DNA from: Alphaproteobacteria bacterium
GTDB lineage: Bacteria > Pseudomonadota > Alphaproteobacteria > Bin65
Direction: 5' to 3'
DNA length: 64,000 nucleotides
Assembly: GCA_022819985.1 (NCBI GenBank)
Contig: JAJEGH010000023.1
Location: forward strand, 62,001-126,000
This document shows positions 32,873 to 42,351 of this stretch, piece after piece; the first letter of the stretch is position 1; every line of letters begins with the position of its first letter. Under the pieces are notes generated by a model. It saw only the letters and a program-made list of their open reading frames with translations, was not told where the DNA came from and did not search any database. The position numbers and the translations under genes are program-made.

Positions 32873-33778
32873 ATGAACGAAACAGCGAAAGCGCAACCGC
32901 GGAAGGTGGCCTTCCTCGGCCTCGGGGTCATGGGCTACCACATGGCCGGCCATCTGGCGAAGGCCGGCCACGAGGTGACCGTCTACAACCGGACCGCGTC
33001 GAAAGCCGCACGGTGGGCCGGGGAATTTGCCGGGGAATTTGCCGGAGAAACCGCCGCCACCCCCGCCGAAGCGGCCGCCGGCAACGAGATCGTCTTCGCC
33101 TGCGTCGGCAACGACGACGACGTGCGCGCGGTGACGGTCGGCGCGGGCGGCGCGTTCGAGGGGATGGGCGAAGGCGCGGTTTTCGTCGATCACACCACCG
33201 CGTCGGCCAGCGTCGCGCAGGAGCTGGCGGCGGCAGCGGCAGCGCGCGGCCTCGGATTTATGGACGCGCCGGTCTCCGGCGGCGAAGCGGGCGCGGTGAA
33301 CGGCGTGCTCACAGTCATGGCGGGCGGAGAGCCGGCGGTCTTCGAGCGATGCAAGGGCGTTATCGACGCCTATGCCCGCGCCGTAACCCTGCTGGGCCCG
33401 GCCGGCTCGGGCCAGCTCACCAAGATGGTCAACCAGGTCTGCATCGCCGGGCTGGTGCAGGGGCTGGCCGAGGGGCTGAACCTGGCGGTGCGCTCCGGGC
33501 TCGACGCGAAGCTCGTACTCGACGTGATCTCCAAGGGCGCCGCCCAGTCCTGGCAGATGGAAAACCGCGGAACCACGATGGTCGACGACGAATTCGAGTT
33601 CGGCTTCGCGGTCGACTGGATGCGCAAGGACCTCGATATCTGCCTGGCCCAGGGGCACCGGGCCGGCGCCCTCCTCCCGGTCACGGCGCTGGTCAACGAG
33701 TTCTACGCCCGGGTCCAGGCGCGCGGCGGCGGGCGCTGGGACACCTCCAGCCTGATGCGGCTGCTCAGCAATCCGTAG
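32873..33778 (+). CDS. NAD(P)-dependent beta-hydroxyacid dehydrogenase (HIBADH/GarR family)
   Basis: VAFLGLGVMGYHMAGHLAKAGHEVTVYNRT; FMDAPVSGGEAGA; KMVNQVCIAG. Confidence 0.93.
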   Translation: MNETAKAQPRKVAFLGLGVMGYHMAGHLAKAGHEVTVYNRTASKAARWAGEFAGEFAGETAATPAEAAAGNEIVFACVGNDDDVRAVTVGAGGAFEGMGEGAVFVDHTTASASVAQELAAAAAARGLGFMDAPVSGGEAGAVNGVLTVMAGGEPAVFERCKGVIDAYARAVTLLGPAGSGQLTKMVNQVCIAGLVQGLAEGLNLAVRSGLDAKLVLDVISKGAAQSWQMENRGTTMVDDEFEFGFAVDWMRKDLDICLAQGHRAGALLPVTALVNEFYARVQARGGGRWDTSSLMRLLSNP

Positions 33779-34970
33779 CCGGCCCGTTGCCGGCCAGAAC
33801 GCCGCCTTCGTTCAGCCGCGCGACCTCCGCGTCCGAGTATCCGAGTTCGGCGAGGATGGCGGCGTTGTCGGCGCCCAGATACGGCGCGAGCGCCTGCACC
33901 GAGGCCGGCGTCCGGTCGAAGCGCGCCGCCGGCCGGGGCTGGCGCACCTTGCCGAGCAGGTCGTCCTCATGGATCTCGATCGTCCCGTTCGCCGCGATCT
34001 GCGCATCGTCCAGCAATTGCCAGCGGGTCAGCACCGGCGCGCAGGGGACATCCTCGCGGTCGAGCCGGGCCAGGAGTTCGCCGCTCGGCCACTGTTCCAT
34101 TTCCTCGCCGACGATGTCCCGGCGCGCCGGCCGGTTCTTCGCGCGCGCCCCCGCGGTGGCGAAGCGTTCGTCCTCCAGCAGATCCTCGCGGCCGAGCGCC
34201 CGGCACATACCCTGCCATTCCGCGTCCGACACCGCGCCGGCGGTGATATAGCCGTCTGCGGTCTTGTAAACGAGGTCGAGGCCCATCTGGCCCTCGGCCG
34301 GATCGGATTCGCTGCCGACCCAGGTCAGGCTGGAAATCGCCTCCGGCCAGAGATAGGCCACCATCGTATCGAGCATGGCGAGCCGGATATGCTGCCCCTC
34401 GCCGGTCTGCGCCCTCGCGAACAGGGCCGCGGTGATCGCCTGGGCCGCCGCGACGGCCGTCGTCTTGTCCGGAACGATCGTCCGGACCATGCGCGGCTGG
34501 CCGGTCGCATGGTCGGTCTGGACGTCGGCGAGCCCGCACAGCGCCTGGATCACCGGGTCGTAGACCCGCTGATGGACATAGGGGCCGGTCTCGCCGAAGC
34601 CGCTGATCGAGACAAAGACGATGTCGGGCCGGATTTCGCGGACAACGTCTTCGCCCAGCCCCATCCGCTCGATCGCGCCCGGACGGAAGTTCTGCACCAG
34701 CACATCGGCGGTCGCGGCGAGCTTCCTGACGGCTTCGAGGCCCTCGGGCCTCTTGATATCGAGCGCCAGGCTGCGTTTGCTCCGGTTGCACGACAGGAAC
34801 GATGCCGACATGCCCCGGTTCATGCTGCCGACATGGCGCATGTGATCGCCGCGGGGCGACTCGATCTTGATGACGTCCGCCCCCTGGTCGGCGAGCATCA
34901 TCGTCGCCATCGGCCCCGAGACCATCGTGGTCAGATCGAGGATACGCACGCCGTTGAGCGGTCCGTTCAT
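33765..34970 (-). CDS. CaiB/BaiF family CoA transferase
   Basis: LNGVRILDLTTMVSGPMATMMLADQGADVIKIESPRGDHMR; VLVQNFRPGAIERMGLG. Confidence 0.94.
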   Translation of the reverse strand: MNGPLNGVRILDLTTMVSGPMATMMLADQGADVIKIESPRGDHMRHVGSMNRGMSASFLSCNRSKRSLALDIKRPEGLEAVRKLAATADVLVQNFRPGAIERMGLGEDVVREIRPDIVFVSISGFGETGPYVHQRVYDPVIQALCGLADVQTDHATGQPRMVRTIVPDKTTAVAAAQAITAALFARAQTGEGQHIRLAMLDTMVAYLWPEAISSLTWVGSESDPAEGQMGLDLVYKTADGYITAGAVSDAEWQGMCRALGREDLLEDERFATAGARAKNRPARRDIVGEEMEQWPSGELLARLDREDVPCAPVLTRWQLLDDAQIAANGTIEIHEDDLLGKVRQPRPAARFDRTPASVQALAPYLGADNAAILAELGYSDAEVARLNEGGVLAGNGPATDC

Positions 34971-35665
34971 TCGTCCGTTTCTTTCCTGTTTGCGTTCCGG
35001 AGCTGCAGTGTTGCGCCCATTTGATAGTCGCGGACGAAATTGATTTCGCGGGCGCGCAAGTAGGCCGGCCGCCCGGCCAGCCGGTCCCGGTAGTCATGCA
35101 GGGCCTGCGGGATCGGAATTTCCAGCGTCAGCGCATAGTCGAGACAGGTCACCATCAGGATGTCGGCGACGCTCATGCCCTCCGGCATGAGCGATTCCAC
35201 GCCGTCGGGAAACTTCTTCATCATGCCGTCGATCTGCTCGCAGAAATATTCCCTGGCCGATTCGATAGCGCGCGGCGCCTCGCCGTAGATATGCGCGAGT
35301 TGCAGATGCCGCCGGATCACATAGAGCGGGTGCGCGTCCAGTTCGGTCATGGCGAAGAAACACCATTCGTTCAGCGCGGCGCGACGCGGCGTATCGTCGG
35401 GCACGAAAAAGCCTTCGGGAGCCGGAAAAGTCTCGCTCAGATAGTTGATAATGGCCGCGCTCTCCGCCAGAACGAACGGGCCGTGCTCGATCACCGGAAC
35501 CTTGTGCCTGGGGTTCAGGCGCAGATATTCCTCGGTCAGCGTCTCGCCGGTGCGCGGCCCGATCGGGCGCAACTCGTAATCGACGCCCATTTCCGCGAGC
35601 AGCCAGTGCGCGCGCATGGTGCGGGAGGTTCCAATCCCCCATACCCTGAGATCGTTCTTCGGCAT
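34967..35665 (-). CDS. Glutathione S-transferase family protein
   Basis: RAHWLLAEMGVDYELRPIGPRTGETLTEEYLRLNPRHKVPVIEHGPFVLAESAAIINYL; ATGA overlap with the CoA-transferase ORF. Confidence 0.9.
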   Translation of the reverse strand: MPKNDLRVWGIGTSRTMRAHWLLAEMGVDYELRPIGPRTGETLTEEYLRLNPRHKVPVIEHGPFVLAESAAIINYLSETFPAPEGFFVPDDTPRRAALNEWCFFAMTELDAHPLYVIRRHLQLAHIYGEAPRAIESAREYFCEQIDGMMKKFPDGVESLMPEGMSVADILMVTCLDYALTLEIPIPQALHDYRDRLAGRPAYLRAREINFVRDYQMGATLQLRNANRKETDE

Positions 35666-35922
35666 GTTCGGATTCCTCTCGCTTTCGGCCTTGCAGCGTT
35701 GAACGGAATGGCAAACTGCCCCATCGCGGCGGGCCGATCAACGGTCCGGCCGGTGCGGAAGAGCGCTGCCGTTCGGCGGGGAGAGCGGCCCGGCCGCTAC
35801 AGAACGCCGGAGTTGCGCCGCGCCCCCTGCGCAAGGACGCAAGGGGCGCCATGACGCTCGCTGCACTCGAAATGCGCGCCCACTTCGGGTAAGTACAGGC
35901 ATTCACCCGTGAGGCGCGGCCC

Positions 35923-37044
35923 TTGAACCCTTTCTTTCTCCGGATCGCCACCGTCGCCATCGTCTTCCTGGTCGGAGGCGGCGCGGCCGGCCGCTTCCTG
36001 CTCGCGCCGGGACCGCAGAAAATCATTGTGCGCGAAACGGTCACCGAAAAGCCCGAATTCAAGGCCCCGGAATCGATCTATCTGAAATGGACCATGGCGA
36101 GCGCCTTTCCGGGCGAGACGCCGCAGTTCGGCACCCTCGGCAAGAGTTTCACCGTAAAGCTGCGCCGGGCCTCCGCCGGCGCCATGCAGATCGGCTTTGC
36201 CGAACCCGGCCAACCGATCGCCGCAGAAAAATGCTTCGAGGCCGTGATAGACGGCAAGGTGGAGGCCTGCTGGTCGACACCGGGCCACTGGACATCGACC
36301 GAGAAAGCGCTCGCGCTGTTCTCCGGCGTGCCGTTCGGACCCGATGCGCAGGAATATCTGGCCTGGTACTATTATGGCGGCGGCGAGGAGCTGCTCGACG
36401 AAATCTATGGCGGGCACGGACTGAAATCGGTCCTGTGCGGCGTCTCGGCGGCGGAAGGCGGCGGCTGGTTCCGCCAGGAGATCGCCGGACCCGGATACTT
36501 CAAGGGCAAGAAAATCCGGATTTTCGGCCTCGGCGCCCGCGTGATCGAGAAACTGGGCGCGACCGCGGTCCGCGTCGACGCGCAGACCATGAAGAAGGCG
36601 CTGGAAGGGGGCAAGATCGCCGGGGCGGAATATTCGATACCGCTGATCGATCTGAACATGGGCCTCAATACGGCGGCGAGATACTATTATGTGCCGGGCT
36701 GGCACAAGCCGGCGACCCTGCTGGAACTGCTGATCCGACGCGGCGTCTGGAACGACCTGGCCGACGCCGCCAAGACCATGATCGGGAACGCATGCGGCGA
36801 TACGATCCGCGAAGGGCTGGCCGAGGGCGCCTCGCTCCAGCCGGCGGCGATCCGCGAACTGACCGCCAAGGGCGTCGAAATCCGGCAATTCCCGAAAGAG
36901 GTGCTCAAGGCGCTTTCGGACGCCTGGCAGCAGGTGGCCAAAGAGGAAAGCACCGCCAATCCGTTGTTCAAGCGGGTCTGGCGCTCGCTGATCTCCTTCC
37001 GGGAGGAATACCGGCTGTGGGACGGCAGGAGCCGGATACCGTGA
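35923..37044 (+). CDS. TRAP-type DctP-like periplasmic solute-binding protein (no adjacent DctQM)
   Basis: N-terminal TM/signal anchor; YLKWTMASAFPGETPQFGTLGKSF...GPDAQEYLAWYYYGGGEELLDEIY...YFKGKKIRIFGLGARVIEKLGAT resembles DctP. Confidence 0.65.
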   Translation: MNPFFLRIATVAIVFLVGGGAAGRFLLAPGPQKIIVRETVTEKPEFKAPESIYLKWTMASAFPGETPQFGTLGKSFTVKLRRASAGAMQIGFAEPGQPIAAEKCFEAVIDGKVEACWSTPGHWTSTEKALALFSGVPFGPDAQEYLAWYYYGGGEELLDEIYGGHGLKSVLCGVSAAEGGGWFRQEIAGPGYFKGKKIRIFGLGARVIEKLGATAVRVDAQTMKKALEGGKIAGAEYSIPLIDLNMGLNTAARYYYVPGWHKPATLLELLIRRGVWNDLADAAKTMIGNACGDTIREGLAEGASLQPAAIRELTAKGVEIRQFPKEVLKALSDAWQQVAKEESTANPLFKRVWRSLISFREEYRLWDGRSRIP

Positions 37045-37194
37045 TTGTGGAGGGACGGATAGGAAAGCCTGGACTCTGGAACACCCTTCGATTATGTCTC
37101 GATTGAGATGTGATTTTCGCGTCGACGGAATAAAGGCGGCCCAACGGACGTTCCGTTTTCTCGTAAGGAGGAGGCCAAAGTCCCTTCGCGCCGC

Positions 37195-38004
37195 CTACCC
37201 AACCCGGGGCCGCCCTCTCTTGGGCGGCCCCAAGTATTTCTCGGGATCCGGAACGAATTTCAAATATCGGCCGAATACCCGATATTTCAGATCCCGCCAT
37301 GACCTCTTCGACAGTTTGTTCGGGTAGGAAGGTCTGTCGCGCGTGACCTGATGCTCGGGATCGAGCGAATCGATCAGTGCATGAATCACGATCCCGTACC
37401 GGAGAAGTCTCTGGCGGTCCGATGTGTGGCGCGTACGGGAAAAAGTGTGCGCCAGTGGCGAAATCCACCTTCGCGCATCGGGTCGACCCTCCATCGACCT
37501 CACAAATTCAACAAACAGGATCGTCTGCAAAGGACCGTCTCTTCGGTCGGTCAGCATCAATTCCCCGACGGCGCGCTGCGATACCCTGTCAACGATGCGA
37601 ACGCCGCGCGATTCGAGACAGTCCATGAACCTCTGGAGTTGCCGGCCGCGCAAATCCTTGACGATCGACACCGACAGCCCTTCGCGCCGGATAATCTCCA
37701 TGTTGGCCCAGAATTTCGCCGTCAGGAAAATCAGACCGGCGAAATCATTGTTCTCGGTACTGTCCGGTTTGGCCTCAACGTCGCGCAGGCTCCGGAAATC
37801 CTCGCCTGCCAAGGACACGAGCTTTCCCACCAATTCATCCGCCGACTTGAGCAGCGGGTCCAAGTGTACATCGACAAATTTTCTCGCCGCCTCGGAACTC
37901 TCGGATCTCCGTCGCAGTTCCTGGTAACCGATGTCCAACAATTTGACGGTGAGACCGCCGCCTATCGCCGCTACCAGCAATCTGAGCCATTCATCGGTAT
38001 CCAT
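37195..38004 (-). CDS. Uncharacterised membrane-anchored protein
   Basis: 269 aa; single N-terminal TM (LRLLVAAIGGGLTVKLLDIGY) then a charged soluble domain (VHLDPLLKSADELVGKL...NNDFAGLIFLTAKFWANMEIIRREGL). Confidence 0.6.
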   Translation of the reverse strand: MDTDEWLRLLVAAIGGGLTVKLLDIGYQELRRRSESSEAARKFVDVHLDPLLKSADELVGKLVSLAGEDFRSLRDVEAKPDSTENNDFAGLIFLTAKFWANMEIIRREGLSVSIVKDLRGRQLQRFMDCLESRGVRIVDRVSQRAVGELMLTDRRDGPLQTILFVEFVRSMEGRPDARRWISPLAHTFSRTRHTSDRQRLLRYGIVIHALIDSLDPEHQVTRDRPSYPNKLSKRSWRDLKYRVFGRYLKFVPDPEKYLGPPKRGRPRVG

Positions 38005-38144
38005 ACGTCGATCTCTAACACGATATCAATCATTTATTAACCGATTTACTCGCACTCCTCTTGTCCCGGCGCAATAGTGACTGTCGAAAGACACCAGCCA
38101 TGTGTCTCGCTGAATTCCAGTTGTGATGCTTCGAAGCCGGCCGG

Positions 38145-39506
38145 CTATTCCGCAGCCTGAAGCAGGGTCGGCCGGTAGCGTTCTTCCATCTCGCGGCGCA
38201 GTTGCACGGCCGGGTGTGCGCCGTCGACCGCCACGTCGGACCAGCGGACGACTTGCCCTTTCGAGACCGGGTTCACCAGCCGGACGCCGTGGGTGAGCCC
38301 CATCGGCAGCGCGCCTTCGGCCAGCGAGCGCGCCGCCGGCATCAGCGTGCCGGAAACCGTGTAGCCGCCTTCGCCGTCGAGCAGGTCGCCGGCTGCGAGG
38401 TCGCGCTTGGCGACCGCGGCGGCGTCGGCGCGCCAGCCGGTCGCCGCGCCGGTCGGCTCGCCGCGCAGCGCGACGCTGGCGACGCTGATGCCCAGCTCCA
38501 GGCCGATCAGGTGCCAGCGCTTGTACATGGCGGCGTAGCGGCCGCTGTCGTCGGTCTGCAGGCCGTATTCCATGAAGCAGCGCGCGATATAGTCGGTATC
38601 GGCCTCGAAGGCGACGAACACGCCGAAGCGGATGTCGTAGTCGATGGCTTCGCCGCTTCGGTGCAGGGAGGATATGACCTCGACCTGCCCCTTGCGGTCG
38701 AGCGCGCCGCCTTCAGACCGGGGCCGGCAGATATTCGGGATTTGGTCGATGCGGCCGGGCGGGTAGGCCAGGCCGTCCGGCGCCGGCGTCAGGCCGGTCG
38801 CGTTGGCGACCGCCGTGCTCTCGATCGCCGGCTTGGTGCCGTCGAGGAAGGAAGTGAACATCTTGGGATTGAGGCCGCCCTCAGCCGCCTGCTCCGGGGT
38901 CAGCCCGTAGCCGCTCCACACATTGTCCGGCGTGTAGAACCGGAACTCGGGCAGCCATTTGTGGCCCCGGCCCGCCGCGGTCACGTCGAAGCCGCTGGCG
39001 CGCGCCCAGTCGACCAGGTCGCAGATCAGCGCCGGCTGATCGCCGTAGGCCAGCGAATAGACGATGCCGGCCGCACGCGCCTTTTCGGCCAGCAGCGGCC
39101 CGGCCAGCGCATCGGCCTCGACATTGACCATGATAATCGACTTGCCGTGGCGGCAGGCGAGCAGGACATGATGCACGCCGGACGGCGGATCGCCGGTCGA
39201 ATCGATGACCAGGTCGATCGCCTCTTGGCGGAACAGCGCCTCGACGTCCCCGGTAATCCAGGTTCCGCCGGACCGGAGGGCCGCATCGCAGTCCGCCGCC
39301 GCGTAGCGCTCGGCCGGCCAGCCGATGCGCGCCAGGTTTTCCCGGGCGCCGGCCGGGTTCAGGTCGGCGACGGCGGCAATATGGACGCCCGGCGTGCGGA
39401 TCGCCTGGGCGAGGAACATCGAGGCGAACTTGCCGCAGCCGAGGATGCCGACCCGGACGGGATCGTCCTGCGCTTCGCGTTCCAGAAGGAGGCGGTGAAG
39501 GTTCAC
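38145..39506 (-). CDS. NAD(P)-binding homoserine-dehydrogenase-like protein with C-terminal SAF-like domain
   Basis: VRVGILGCGKFASMFLAQAIRTPGVHIAAVADLNPAGA; C-terminal KRDLAAGDLLDGEGGYTVSGTLMPA (SAF-like). GTG start at 39506, GTGA overlap with the PhyH ORF. Confidence 0.8.
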   Translation of the reverse strand: MNLHRLLLEREAQDDPVRVGILGCGKFASMFLAQAIRTPGVHIAAVADLNPAGARENLARIGWPAERYAAADCDAALRSGGTWITGDVEALFRQEAIDLVIDSTGDPPSGVHHVLLACRHGKSIIMVNVEADALAGPLLAEKARAAGIVYSLAYGDQPALICDLVDWARASGFDVTAAGRGHKWLPEFRFYTPDNVWSGYGLTPEQAAEGGLNPKMFTSFLDGTKPAIESTAVANATGLTPAPDGLAYPPGRIDQIPNICRPRSEGGALDRKGQVEVISSLHRSGEAIDYDIRFGVFVAFEADTDYIARCFMEYGLQTDDSGRYAAMYKRWHLIGLELGISVASVALRGEPTGAATGWRADAAAVAKRDLAAGDLLDGEGGYTVSGTLMPAARSLAEGALPMGLTHGVRLVNPVSKGQVVRWSDVAVDGAHPAVQLRREMEERYRPTLLQAAE

Positions 39507-40336
39507 GCCGCCTGTTCCGCCGCCACCCGGGTCCCGCTCCCGTCTCCGGCATACGGCGTCATCGGCGCGAGCAGGCAATCGTCCGCCAGCGGCTCGATGG
39601 GCGCGAAATCGCGATGGGCGATCCAGTCCGGCCGCTTGAAGCGCCGGATATGGTTTTCGACGTGGCACAGCGACAGGTAGACGATGGTCCGGCCCCAGGG
39701 CGACAGGTTGGGCGACGAGGCGTGCACGATGTTGCTGTGGAACATGAGGACGCTGCCGGCCGCGCCCTTGGCCGAATAGATGCCGCCGCGTTCCGCCAGT
39801 TCGCTCACCTTCGCCTTGTCGAGCGTCCACAACGGGTAGCTGGTCGTCTGAATATCGTGGCCGGCTTCGTAGACGCCTTCGCGATGCGAGTCCGGAATGA
39901 TCCACAGGGGACCATTGAACTCCGTCACTTCGTCAACGAACAACGCGATGTTCATGGCGCGCGGTTCCGGCATGAGGTCGTCGCGCGACCAGGTGCCGTA
40001 ATCCTGGTGCCACTGCCAGACATCGCCGTCGAAGGCGGCCTTGGCGTTGACCTTGTACTGGTGCATGTACACCGGCCCGTCGACCAGCTGCATGACCGGC
40101 CCGATCAGGCGCGGATGGCGGCCGAGCCGCCGGAACGCCTCGTGGTAGAGATGCGCGGCAAAGGCCGTGCGCGGAGCGACGCTGTCCTTCTCGCGCACCA
40201 CTTCCTTGCGGTCCATGGCATAGACTTCATCGGCCGCCTGCAGGAGGACATCCGCCTCCTCGGCCGAGAACAGGTTGGGCAGCATGAGGTAGCCGGTCTC
40301 GTGGAACCGGTCGATCTGGTCTTGCGTGAGCTTCAT
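39503..40336 (-). CDS. Phytanoyl-CoA dioxygenase (PhyH) family Fe(II)/2OG oxygenase
   Basis: FHETGYLMLPNLFSAEEADVLLQ; WQWHQDYGTWSRDD (HxD); distal His in FHSNIVHASSPN. Confidence 0.9.
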   Translation of the reverse strand: MKLTQDQIDRFHETGYLMLPNLFSAEEADVLLQAADEVYAMDRKEVVREKDSVAPRTAFAAHLYHEAFRRLGRHPRLIGPVMQLVDGPVYMHQYKVNAKAAFDGDVWQWHQDYGTWSRDDLMPEPRAMNIALFVDEVTEFNGPLWIIPDSHREGVYEAGHDIQTTSYPLWTLDKAKVSELAERGGIYSAKGAAGSVLMFHSNIVHASSPNLSPWGRTIVYLSLCHVENHIRRFKRPDWIAHRDFAPIEPLADDCLLAPMTPYAGDGSGTRVAAEQAA

Positions 40337-40461
40337 CGTCGTGCGCCCTTTGGACATCTGGGCCGGCCGGAACGGGATAAGGCAAAGGATAGGCGCACGG
40401 CCGCGCCGGATCAACGGCGCACAGCCGCAAGCCTGACGAACCAGCGACGCCGGCGGAGACC

Positions 40462-41397
40462 ATGAAAGCAGCGTATATGAACGAACAGGGCGGCCCGGAG
40501 GTCCTGCAATACGGCGACTTGCCGGACCCGCAGGCCGGGCCGGGCGAGATTGCGGTGGACGTTCACGCCGCCTCGGTCAACGCCGCGGACTGGAAGGTGC
40601 GCTCCGGCAGCTACGCCAGGATTACGGACTTTCCCTATGTGCTGGGCCGGGATTTCTCCGGCGTCGTCGCCGAGGTGGGCGCGGGGGCGGGCGCGGGCGT
40701 GACCGACCTTGCGCCGGGCGATCCCGTCTTCGGCGTACTCGATGCCGGCCAGGAAGGCGCCTATGCCGAAAAGGTGGCGGTCAGGGCCGATCTGGCGGCG
40801 CGGAAGCCCGAGGGCTGGTCCCACGAGGAGGCCGTTGCGCTGGCGCTCGCCGGTCTGACGGCGATCGTTTCCCTTGAAGATACGCTGAAGCTGCAGGCCG
40901 GCGAGACCATCGTGATCCAGGGCGGCGCCGGCGGCGTCGCGGGCTTCGCCATCCAGCTTGCCAAACATATCGGCGCGACCGTCGTCACCACCGCAAGCGC
41001 GGCAAACCATGACTATGTGAAGGGCCTGGGCGCCGACCGGGTCATCGACTACCGCGCGCAGGATTTCACGCAGGAAGTCTCGGGTGTCGATGCGGTGTTC
41101 GAGACCGTCGGCGGCGACGTCGCCCGGCGCTCCTTCGATGTGCTGCGGCCCGGCGGCCGGGCGGCGTTCATCGCTTCGGGCGGCCAGGCGCCGAAGCCGC
41201 CGCGCAGCGACGTGACCGCCCTCCGGCCCAACGTCGCCCGCGCCCGGCGCCACATGGAGCGGGTCGCCGAACTGTTCGCCGCCGGCGCCGTGACCGTCCC
41301 GCCGATCCGCACCTTCCCGCTCGCCGAAGCGGCCGACGCCCACCGGGTGAGCGAGGGCCGGCACCTGCGGGGCAAGCTGGTGCTCAAGGTGCGGTAG
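40462..41397 (+). CDS. NADP-dependent zinc-less alcohol dehydrogenase/quinone oxidoreductase
   Basis: MKAAYMNEQGGPEVLQYGDLPDPQAGPGEI; VIQGGAGGVAGFAIQLAKHIGATVVTTAS. Confidence 0.94.
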   Translation: MKAAYMNEQGGPEVLQYGDLPDPQAGPGEIAVDVHAASVNAADWKVRSGSYARITDFPYVLGRDFSGVVAEVGAGAGAGVTDLAPGDPVFGVLDAGQEGAYAEKVAVRADLAARKPEGWSHEEAVALALAGLTAIVSLEDTLKLQAGETIVIQGGAGGVAGFAIQLAKHIGATVVTTASAANHDYVKGLGADRVIDYRAQDFTQEVSGVDAVFETVGGDVARRSFDVLRPGGRAAFIASGGQAPKPPRSDVTALRPNVARARRHMERVAELFAAGAVTVPPIRTFPLAEAADAHRVSEGRHLRGKLVLKVR

Positions 41398-41486
41398 GGT
41401 TGCTTGATTTCGACCCCGCACCACGCCAGATAATCCGCCATCGTTAAACACGCCTTCCCCGCCGGTCCGAACGGAGCGGTTACGCC

Positions 41487-42056
41487 ATGACCATTGCATC
41501 CGGGCCTGTTTCGCTGACCGGCGACGCGATCCGCAATGTCGGGCGGGTGCTGCCCTGGCTGGCCGAAATACCGAACAGTCCGGATCGGACCCGGTTTACA
41601 TCCGACGACTTCCTGCGGCCCTCGAACCGCGAGACCCGGAAAGCCGTCGCCGCGTTGGAGCGCAATCTTGGCGAACGCTACGAGGCTGTAAATTCTGTCG
41701 TCGCTGCGATGACGGACAAGCTGCGGACAGAAATCGAGTCGGCCCCCGCCGATACGGAATTGGATCCCGAAGGAACAGGCGCTCAGGCGCTCGAATACGC
41801 CGAGGATCACTTCCGAAGGGAGTGCGGCGAACTGCGCGACATCCGTAATGCGCTGGAACGCTCAGGAGGAGAGGCCGCGCATGGCGCAGGCATATTCCGG
41901 GAACTCGAACGCCTCGAAGAATTGTTCGCCGGAATTGTCAGCCAATGCCAGGAGATTCGCTGGCTTCTGATGATTGGCGACGGCGCTCTCGCGCCGACAA
42001 CCGGCAAGACATTTACCTCAGGCGCGGAACTGGTCTCTTCGCTGACGGCCGAGTGA
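41487..42056 (+). CDS. Uncharacterised 189-aa protein, candidate antitoxin or partner of the RelE-like toxin
   Basis: Largely acidic helical ORF ending 4 bp before the RelE-like ORF; no recognised DNA-binding domain. Confidence 0.6.
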   Translation: MTIASGPVSLTGDAIRNVGRVLPWLAEIPNSPDRTRFTSDDFLRPSNRETRKAVAALERNLGERYEAVNSVVAAMTDKLRTEIESAPADTELDPEGTGAQALEYAEDHFRRECGELRDIRNALERSGGEAAHGAGIFRELERLEELFAGIVSQCQEIRWLLMIGDGALAPTTGKTFTSGAELVSSLTAE

Positions 42057-42060
42057 CCTC

Positions 42061-42351
42061 GTGAATGTCCCGGTCCCGAAAATTCCGGCGTTCGAAGAAC
42101 CGGCCGGACCGTTCCGGCGCCAGGTCAAACGGCTCCCGCCGCGGATGCAGCGGGAGCTTGCCACCGTCATCGACGAATTGCTGGCGGGTACGCTGTCTCG
42201 CGGAAGGCGTTACGAAAAACTGAGAGGCGGCGGCAATCTTCACTCGGTCCGGCTGACCCGGAATTACCGTTTCGTGTTCCAGATTCTGGAGAACGGAAAC
42301 GCGAAACCGGTGGCCGTCGGGCCGCACGACGAAGCCTACCGCACGGCCTGA
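42061..42351 (+). CDS. RelE/ParE-superfamily-like toxin (GTG start)
   Basis: 96 aa; FRRQVKRLPPRMQRELATVIDELLAGTLSRGRRYEKLRGGGNLHSVRLTRNYRFVFQI: RelE/ParE-like fold pattern. Confidence 0.65.
   Translation: MNVPVPKIPAFEEPAGPFRRQVKRLPPRMQRELATVIDELLAGTLSRGRRYEKLRGGGNLHSVRLTRNYRFVFQILENGNAKPVAVGPHDEAYRTA

Noticed and set aside
33765-33778. 14-bp overlap of two convergent genes as an unusual arrangement
   Set aside because: Short convergent 3' overlaps are common in compact genomes.
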